Part shown: in pieces, positions 58,317-64,000 of the stretch | How the letters are laid out: each line of letters starts with the position of its first letter | Numbering within the stretch: the first letter of the stretch is position 1 | NCBI RefSeq assembly: GCF_001874645.1 | Contig: NZ_CP017886.1 | Coordinates: 3,100,001-3,164,000 of the forward strand | Length of the DNA: 64,000 bases | DNA from: Pseudomonas frederiksbergensis | GTDB taxonomy: Bacteria; Pseudomonadota; Gammaproteobacteria; Pseudomonadales; Pseudomonadaceae | Direction of reading: 5' to 3' | Program-made: the position numbers and the translations under genes | The notes under the pieces: generated by a model | The model's database searches: none | What the model saw: the letters and a program-made list of their open reading frames with translations, nothing else | What the model was told of the DNA's origin: nothing

Positions 58317-61166
58317 TCAGGCCTGTTCGAGCGCCTTGTTCAATGCGCGCTCCAGGTCTGCCTTGTAGCGCAGGTAAAGATTGCTGGAGCTCTGAGCATC
58401 ACCGAGCAGGCCGGACAGGTCCAGGTCGGTGATGTAGCAGCGATAGTGTTGCGCCTCGCGACGCTGCCCGACAATCTCTTGCGCGACCACGGCAAATAGC
58501 TGGTCGCCGTGCTCCAGCTCGGAAAACTCTCGCTGATTGCAATACAGGGTGACCTGTCCTTGCCCCGGTACGGCTTTGCCGACGATCGCCTGGACGTCGT
58601 AGAACGGCTTGTTCACGGGTGTCTGCGGTGCGGGCCGTGGCTCGACCCGACGTGCACGATTGATGCCCGATGGCAGCAATCGGTAGTACAGGGTTTCCAG
58701 GGCTGTCACCGGTTGGGCGGGGTCTATCGGCAACAGCGCATCACGGCGAAACAGGATTGATTGCAGAAAGCGTTGCAGTGGCACCAGCAGGCTTTGCTCG
58801 TCGTGATACGGCTGGCGCTGTTGCCACAGGGCATTGAACTCATCCAGCACGTACAGCTCGGCACAGGCATCGTTGATGCGGTAGAACACCTGAATGCAGT
58901 CGGGCTGGCCCATCAGCAGGATCAGCGCCAGGTCGTGATCCGCCAGCGCCATCGGGTCCAGTTGCAGCGGGCTGTAACGGGTCAGGTCTTTGCTCAGGTA
59001 ATCGAGCAGTGCCGGCAGACTGGCCAGCGCGACATGATTGACCTGGCCGGGCACCAGCTCCAGTACGTGGTAATGCTGTTGGACCTGGATCAGATAGCGA
59101 TGATTGAGTTGGCTGAGCAGCAGGTTTTGCGCGGTATCGACGACTTCCTCGACACGCTGGGCGATGAACTGCGCACGGTTATGGCAGAAGCAGCGCACTC
59201 GCAATCGGGGTTGCCGAGGGCCACCCGGCAGATTGTTGAGGTAATCGCGCAGGCAGGCGAGCAGGGCGTGGGCGCCGTCGTAGCGGCTGACCAACACTTC
59301 GTTCCAGCTGTTGAGCGTGACCTGATCGAGGGTCAGCACCAGGTTCTCGCGCACCCCGGCGTAGCTCAGCGAGTCGGTGCGCTCGGTGGTCATCAGGATG
59401 TTCAGGTCACGGTGATGCTTGAGCGGGTCGACGCCAACGTTTACCAGAATCAGCACCTCGCTCGGCACGCTGGCGCGCAGCAGTTGTTCTTCGCTGACGC
59501 TGGTCAGGGGTAGGGCGATAGTCTGTTGCAGGCTGCCCAGCAGGTTGAACAGCTCGAACTCACTCAAGTCGCTGCTGCCGGGGTGTAAGGCCAGGCGAGT
59601 GCTGCTGTCGATCACGCCGTTGCGGTGGCACCAGGTCAGCAGTTCCAGGAGTTCGTGGCTGCGTTTGATCGGCGCGAAATGCTCCCACTCCAGATTGCTC
59701 AGGTTGCCGTTGTACAAACCCCAGTGGGTCAGCCCCGGTTCTTTTTTGTTCGATGACTGGACGAGGGTCAGCGTGTCTTCGGCCAGATCCGGCGCGATGC
59801 CGGGGTTGATGAACTCGATCTTGTCGGCTTTGCGTTCGAAGGCTGCATACAGCCTGCGACCCAATACGTTGAGGTCGCGCTTGTTGATCAGGCTGACGGT
59901 TTGTTCGGTGCGGGCGAACTGGGTCAGGAAGCGGTAGCTGTAGTTCAGTTCGTTGACCAGCGCCCGGCGTTCGGCGCTGACCTGACGGACTTTCCATTGG
60001 CTGCGGCTGTCGAGCATCGCCAATTGCCGATGATCCCAGCCCCACTCCTGAGCCAGCCGCTCCAGTAGCAGACGCTGCCAGCTTTTGCTGCGCTGGCCAC
60101 TGCTGCCGGTCAGCTTGCGATTGACCTTTAGGTACAGCGCGCGCCGAACCAGCTCCAATCGTTCTGGCTCGCCTCGGGCCGTAAGGTATTCCTCGATGCG
60201 CCGGTAGACCACGATGTACGGGTCGAGCTCATCCAGATCAAGGCGGTTGGCGAACACCGCGTGCTTGAAGCGCAGGCTCAGGCATTCGACGTTCGGGTGT
60301 TCGCTGGCGTAGACCTCGGTCAGCAGCAGTTTGAGCACCGATTTGTAGGGTGACTCGATACCTTTGAACAACTGCCAGAGCCCGGCCCCGATGAATTCGC
60401 CGGGCGGAATGTGAGCCAGGTGGCCGAGATCGAGGGTTTCGTCGGCGCGGATAAAGCGCTTGGACAGCAACGTATGGGTGTACCGGTCGTAACCGGACTC
60501 TTCGTACACCGGCACCAGCCACCAGATCGGCGTGCGTCCGGCGAGCCAGATGGCTGTGCGATAGAACTCGTCCAGCAGCAAATAGTGCTGCGTAGTGCCG
60601 CAGTTGTCGGAGCTCAATTGGGTGTCGCGCTCGCCGCGGATGAAACGTTGCGGGTCGATCAGAAAGAAATGCGCCTCGGCACCCTGACTGGCGGCCCAGA
60701 CTTCCAGCAACTGGCACTTTTTACGCAGTTCGGCGAGTTCGCTTTCGCTCAAGTCCGAGGCGTGGCAGACCCACATGTCCATGTCGCTCTGATCGGCCTG
60801 AGCGAGAGTGCCGAGGCTGCCCATCAGGAACAAACCATGAATCGGCCGCGGCGGATTGCCGTGGCGGGGCTTGTAGGAAAAGGAGCGGGTCAGGCGTTGC
60901 GCTTCGGCGAGCGCCATGGCGTCAGGCTCGAAATTCGACAGCCCGGCTGGCGTGCTGCCCGAGACGTAACCTGGCAACAGCGGGTGATTGACGTGGAAGA
61001 ACAGCGGCAGCAGGGTCAAGACCCCTTGCTGGCGGGGTGACAACCCTTCCATGGCACGGGCCAACCGGCCGTCATTGAGCTTCAGAAAGCGCGCGCGCAA
61101 CTGGCTGAGAACCTTGCGATCGATTCCTTCGTCCAGATCGGGGCGGATTTCATGGGTGCGGGTCAT
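58317..61166 (-). CDS. cyaA: Class I adenylate cyclase
   Basis: CyaA makes cAMP, the ligand of Vfr/CRP. The 949-residue protein has an N-terminal nucleotidyltransferase-like catalytic region (about 90-300) with GSLGTLAQADQSDMDMW and a long C-terminal regulatory half typical of enterobacterial and Pseudomonas class I enzymes. No frameshift was seen. It starts near 61166. Confidence 0.95.
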   Translation of the reverse strand: MTRTHEIRPDLDEGIDRKVLSQLRARFLKLNDGRLARAMEGLSPRQQGVLTLLPLFFHVNHPLLPGYVSGSTPAGLSNFEPDAMALAEAQRLTRSFSYKPRHGNPPRPIHGLFLMGSLGTLAQADQSDMDMWVCHASDLSESELAELRKKCQLLEVWAASQGAEAHFFLIDPQRFIRGERDTQLSSDNCGTTQHYLLLDEFYRTAIWLAGRTPIWWLVPVYEESGYDRYTHTLLSKRFIRADETLDLGHLAHIPPGEFIGAGLWQLFKGIESPYKSVLKLLLTEVYASEHPNVECLSLRFKHAVFANRLDLDELDPYIVVYRRIEEYLTARGEPERLELVRRALYLKVNRKLTGSSGQRSKSWQRLLLERLAQEWGWDHRQLAMLDSRSQWKVRQVSAERRALVNELNYSYRFLTQFARTEQTVSLINKRDLNVLGRRLYAAFERKADKIEFINPGIAPDLAEDTLTLVQSSNKKEPGLTHWGLYNGNLSNLEWEHFAPIKRSHELLELLTWCHRNGVIDSSTRLALHPGSSDLSEFELFNLLGSLQQTIALPLTSVSEEQLLRASVPSEVLILVNVGVDPLKHHRDLNILMTTERTDSLSYAGVRENLVLTLDQVTLNSWNEVLVSRYDGAHALLACLRDYLNNLPGGPRQPRLRVRCFCHNRAQFIAQRVEEVVDTAQNLLLSQLNHRYLIQVQQHYHVLELVPGQVNHVALASLPALLDYLSKDLTRYSPLQLDPMALADHDLALILLMGQPDCIQVFYRINDACAELYVLDEFNALWQQRQPYHDEQSLLVPLQRFLQSILFRRDALLPIDPAQPVTALETLYYRLLPSGINRARRVEPRPAPQTPVNKPFYDVQAIVGKAVPGQGQVTLYCNQREFSELEHGDQLFAVVAQEIVGQRREAQHYRCYITDLDLSGLLGDAQSSSNLYLRYKADLERALNKALEQA

Positions 61167-61350
61167 GTCAGCTCAAACCGGTTCGCAGTGCTCGAACGTG
61201 GGAAAGTCTCAGGGCGGTGGGCAGTTTACAGCCTGACGCTCAGGACTTTTAAGCTGATTTTTGGCTTCTGACGTCAAATTTCTATCGATGGGCGACAGTC
61301 AGCCCGCGGAAATCCCGTAGCAGGGGTTCCCGTGGGCGATACGGCAGCGG

Positions 61351-61596
61351 TTATGCGGTTTCTTCGACAGACAAAATGGTCAGAACGGTCTGAACATTCT
61401 GTGCGGCGTCACGTCCCAGGCTGGTCAGATAACCGCCATCGGGCTGGGTGATCAACTCTTTGTCGAACAGGCGTTGTGCGGCAGCAATGGCTTTCGGGGC
61501 AGCGGTCTGATGGATTTTCAAACCCTCCTGGGAACTGTCCAGGTTGAAGAGTGCAAGGATTTCCAGTTCGGCAACCAGCTCAGGGGTAAGCGACAT
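61351..61596 (-). CDS. TIGR02647 family small protein
   Basis: The 81-residue product starts MSLTPELVAELEILALFNLD and has a winged-helix-like pattern ending LTSLGRDAAQNVQTVLTIL. The family is conserved in Pseudomonas and predicted to bind DNA; no function is known. It follows cyaA on the same strand after a 184-bp gap. Confidence 0.82.
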   Translation of the reverse strand: MSLTPELVAELEILALFNLDSSQEGLKIHQTAAPKAIAAAQRLFDKELITQPDGGYLTSLGRDAAQNVQTVLTILSVEETA

Positions 61597-61748
61597 AAGG
61601 ACTCCAGACTTTCTAGGAATAGACGATAGCGCCCCTAAGGTGAACGCACTCGGGCGGCGTGTCCAGTGTTGGCTGAGGGCTTTTCGCCGCAGGCAGGGTG
61701 TCGGGGGCCAGGGAGGAGCATGATCAATTGAGCGCTGGGAGGAGTCTG

Positions 61749-61829
61749 AAAGATCGCAGCCTTCGGCAGCTCCTACAAACGAACGGCGTACTCCGTAGGA
61801 GCTGCCGGAGGCTGCGATCTTTTGATTTT
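61749..61829. repeat. REPIN with unequal arms
   Basis: The left arm is the inverted form of GTAGGAGCTGCCGAAGGCTG; the right arm reads GTAGGAGCTGCCGGAGGCTG. The two differ at one base. The right end touches the stop of the next gene. Confidence 0.9.
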
Positions 61830-62112
61830 ATTTCTTTTCTGGCGGCAACTCTGGCAGTGCGCGCAGCGCGGTTTCATACCATTGGGTATTGAATGCGCGG
61901 TCTTCTTCGAGGATTGCGTCGATTTCAACGGCCAGAACGTGCGCCATCAGTTGCAGGATTTCTTCACGCTCGTAACCGACCAACGTCAGCTTGTTGAACG
62001 TCGCCTTGGCCGCTGGCGGGTTGTCGCTTTCGATCTGGTTTTCGATCGCTTCGATCAGGGTGGTTTCGGCGAACTCTTCTTCGTCGTTATCGATATCGGC
62101 TGGCTCGCTCAT
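61828..62112 (-). CDS. Small acidic conserved protein
   Basis: The 94-residue product starts MSEPADIDNDEEEFAETTLI and is rich in Glu and Asp, with a helical region LVGYEREEILQLMAHVLAVEID. I do not recognise a named domain. Similar proteins occur in Pseudomonas at this place. GAGG precedes the ATG. Divergent from the glutathione S-transferase gene. Confidence 0.78.
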   Translation of the reverse strand: MSEPADIDNDEEEFAETTLIEAIENQIESDNPPAAKATFNKLTLVGYEREEILQLMAHVLAVEIDAILEEDRAFNTQWYETALRALPELPPEKK

Positions 62113-62237
62113 GGCAGGCTCCTCAAGGAAAGGTCGCCAGTTTACCTGCATTCAGCCGTGTGATGCTGCTGGCGAGAGTGCTCCCGACGTTCTATAACAA
62201 TCGCTGCCAACCCCCTGCACGGCCTGGAGGCTATGTG

Positions 62238-62897
62238 ATGCTCAAGCTTTATGGATTTTCCGTCAGCAACTACTACAACATGGTCAAACATGCGTTGCTG
62301 GAGAAGGGCCTGCCCTTCGAGGAAGTAGCGTTTTACCCCGGTCAAAGCCCTGAGGCGCTGGCCATCAGCCCGCGCGGCAAGGTTCCGGTATTGGGTGTCG
62401 AACAAGGTTTCGTCAACGAGACCAGCGTGATTCTTCAGTACCTCGAAGACACGCAACCGGGGCCTGCGCTTCTGCCCAAAACTCCATTCGAGCGGGCTCA
62501 GGTGCTGGCGCTGGCCAAGGAAATCGAGTTGTACATCGAGCTGCCGGCTCGCGCTTGTTTCGGTGAAGCCTTCTTCGGCATGCCGGTGCCGGAAGCGATC
62601 AAGGAAAAAGCCAAGGCCGAACTGCTGCTGGGGATTGCATCACTGGGACGTCATGGCCAGTTCGCACCGTACGTCGCGGGCGCCACCCTGAGCGTGGCGG
62701 ATTTGTACTTCCTGTACAGCGTCAGCCTGGCCTGCGCAGTCGGCAAAAAGCTCTTCGATCTGGATCTGCTGGCCGAGTTACCCGCCGCCAGGGCATTGCT
62801 TGAGCAATTGGAGCAGACACCGCATGCCAAGCGCATCGCGGCAGACAAGGACGCGGCGATGCCGCAGTTTTTGGCGATGATCGCCGCCAGGAAGTAA
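62238..62897 (+). CDS. Glutathione S-transferase
   Basis: The 219-residue protein has the N-terminal thioredoxin-fold domain (1-78) with SVSNYYNMVKHALLEKGLPFE and ETSVILQYLE (glutathione contact), and a C-terminal helical domain. It conjugates glutathione to electrophiles or reduces peroxides; the substrate is not predictable. The ATG at 62238 follows TGGAGG. Confidence 0.9.
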   Translation: MLKLYGFSVSNYYNMVKHALLEKGLPFEEVAFYPGQSPEALAISPRGKVPVLGVEQGFVNETSVILQYLEDTQPGPALLPKTPFERAQVLALAKEIELYIELPARACFGEAFFGMPVPEAIKEKAKAELLLGIASLGRHGQFAPYVAGATLSVADLYFLYSVSLACAVGKKLFDLDLLAELPAARALLEQLEQTPHAKRIAADKDAAMPQFLAMIAARK

Positions 62898-62921
62898 GTC
62901 TTGTAGTGATCTGAAGTCAGT

Positions 62922-62966
62922 CATCGTCGGATCGCCGCCCGGAGCAGGCTATCCGACGATGCTTTT
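62922..62966. terminator. Convergent terminator between the GST gene and argH
   Basis: CATCGTCGGAT and ATCCGACGATG form an 11-bp stem with an 18-bp loop and a short T run on the plus strand. Confidence 0.6.
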
Positions 62967-62972
62967 GGCTGA

Positions 62973-64000
62973 TTAGCGGCTGGCCAGCAGCGCCTGACCG
63001 CGAACCACGGCGGCTTTCACCTGCGTCGGTGCGGTGCCGCCGATGTGGTTACGGGCATTCACCGAGCCTTCCAGGGTCAGAACGGCAAACACGTCCTGTT
63101 CGATCTGGTCGCTGAACTTGCGCAGTTCTTCCAGGCTCATCTCCGCCAGATCCTTGCCGGTTTCCACGCCGTACTTCACCGCGTGACCGACGATTTCGTG
63201 ACAGTCACGGAACGGCAGGCCGCGGCGCACCAGATAATCTGCCAGGTCGGTCGCCGTGGAGAAACCGCGCAATGCCGCTTCACGCATGATGGCGTGCTTT
63301 GGCTTGATCGCCGGGATCATATCGGCGAAGGCCCGCAGTGAGTCGCGCAAGGTGTCGGCGGCGTCGAACAGCGGTTCCTTGTCTTCCTGGTTGTCCTTGT
63401 TGTAGGCCAATGGCTGGCCTTTCATCAAGGTCAGCAGGCCCATCAGCGCGCCGAACACCCGGCCGCTTTTACCGCGCACCAGTTCCGGGACGTCGGGGTT
63501 TTTCTTTTGCGGCATGATCGAGCTGCCGGTGCAGAAACGATCAGGCAGATCGATGAACTGGAATTGCGCGCTGGTCCACAGCACCAGCTCTTCGGAGAAG
63601 CGCGACAGGTGCATCATCGCGATGCTCGCGGCCGAGCAGAACTCGATGGCGAAGTCGCGATCCGAGACGTTGTCCAGCGAGTTGCCGCCAACAGCGTCGA
63701 AACCCAGTAGTTGGGCAGTCAGCTCGCGGTCGATCGGGTAGGTGGTGCCAGCCAGCGCGGCGCTGCCGAGCGGCATGCGGTTGGTGCGCTTGCGGCAATC
63801 CACCAGGCGCTCGTAGTCGCGGCTGAGCATTTCGAACCAGGCCAGCATGTGATGACCGAAGGTCACGGGTTGTGCGGTTTGCAGGTGGGTGAAGCCGGGC
63901 ATGATGGTGCCGGATTCGCGCTCTGCCTGTTCCAGCAGACCTTTTTGCAGGCGGGTGATTTCGCCCAGGATCAGGTCGATCTCATCACGCAGCCACAGGC
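62973..64000 (-). CDS. argH: Argininosuccinate lyase (C-terminal part, cut by window edge)
   Basis: ArgH splits argininosuccinate to arginine and fumarate. The visible 341 residues run to the window end and include [17 protein letters not shown] and the catalytic loop [20 protein letters not shown], in which the serine acts as the base. The C-terminus ends [11 protein letters not shown]. The N-terminal part lies outside the window. Confidence 0.96.
   Translation of the reverse strand, partial: LWLRDEIDLILGEITRLQKGLLEQAERESGTIMPGFTHLQTAQPVTFGHHMLAWFEMLSRDYERLVDCRKRTNRMPLGSAALAGTTYPIDRELTAQLLGFDAVGGNSLDNVSDRDFAIEFCSAASIAMMHLSRFSEELVLWTSAQFQFIDLPDRFCTGSSIMPQKKNPDVPELVRGKSGRVFGALMGLLTLMKGQPLAYNKDNQEDKEPLFDAADTLRDSLRAFADMIPAIKPKHAIMREAALRGFSTATDLADYLVRRGLPFRDCHEIVGHAVKYGVETGKDLAEMSLEELRKFSDQIEQDVFAVLTLEGSVNARNHIGGTAPTQVKAAVVRGQALLASR

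Overview
The window is an ordinary chromosomal segment of a Pseudomonas, most likely of the P. fluorescens group. The evidence is high GC, uniform Pseudomonas-type proteins, a gene order that follows (from memory) the P. aeruginosa PAO1 block running from argH to oxyR-recG, and many copies of the short palindromic REP sequence typical of fluorescent pseudomonads. No prophage, transposase, CRISPR array, tRNA or rRNA gene was seen.

Layout. 1-9960: recG (cut by the window edge) and oxyR; the exbB-exbD-tonB energy-transduction operon; an NAD-dependent epimerase-like gene; a lipoprotein; then ridA, spoT, rpoZ and gmk on the minus strand. 9973-22749: yicC, rph, a small membrane protein, an AT-rich scar, gltS, crc, pyrE, a small Cys-containing protein, argB, algC, dut, coaBC, radC and a lone peptide-binding protein. 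23240-36211: rpmB-rpmG, a cupin, then a nitrogen and amino-acid catabolism zone with an aldehyde dehydrogenase (kauB-like), a frameshifted phospholipase D lipoprotein, a MocR regulator, a glutamylpolyamine oxidase (pauB-like), the Lrp-type regulator with dadA-ridA-dadX for D-alanine use, a PauR-like polyamine repressor and a cytochrome c5. 36346-48885: acetyl-CoA hydrolase, xpt, rep, a GGDEF/EAL protein, a MATE transporter, a LysR regulator, a DUF4432 epimerase-like protein, comM and ubiK. 49300-64000: glnK-amtB behind a sigma-54 promoter, yjbQ, sutA, a HAD phosphatase, xerC, a DUF484 gene, dapF, lysA, lptM, cyaY, a DUF1289 gene, rnk, cyaA, three small or housekeeping genes and argH (cut by the window edge).

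How the genes fit together. Several groups share a physiological theme: stringent response and transcription (spoT, rpoZ, rnk, sutA), carbon and nitrogen control (crc, cyaA, glnK-amtB), polyamine and D-amino-acid catabolism (kauB, pauB, pauR, dadAX), pyrimidine and nucleotide supply (pyrE, dut, gmk, xpt), and the lysine/diaminopimelate branch (lysA-dapF) in the usual lptM-lysA-dapF-DUF484-xerC-HAD order.

What is unusual. I found no convincing undescribed multi-gene system. The points worth a second look are: thirteen REP or REPIN loci, including hybrid ones whose two arms belong to different subtypes; two genes (ubiK and the DUF1289 gene) whose stop codon is supplied by a REP; a 7-bp tandem duplication that frameshifts the phospholipase D lipoprotein; an AT-rich intergenic scar with decayed reading frames upstream of gltS; an intrinsic terminator in the leader of rnk; a structured leader before rpmB; and a terminator plus a 13-bp tandem duplication inside the dad operon.
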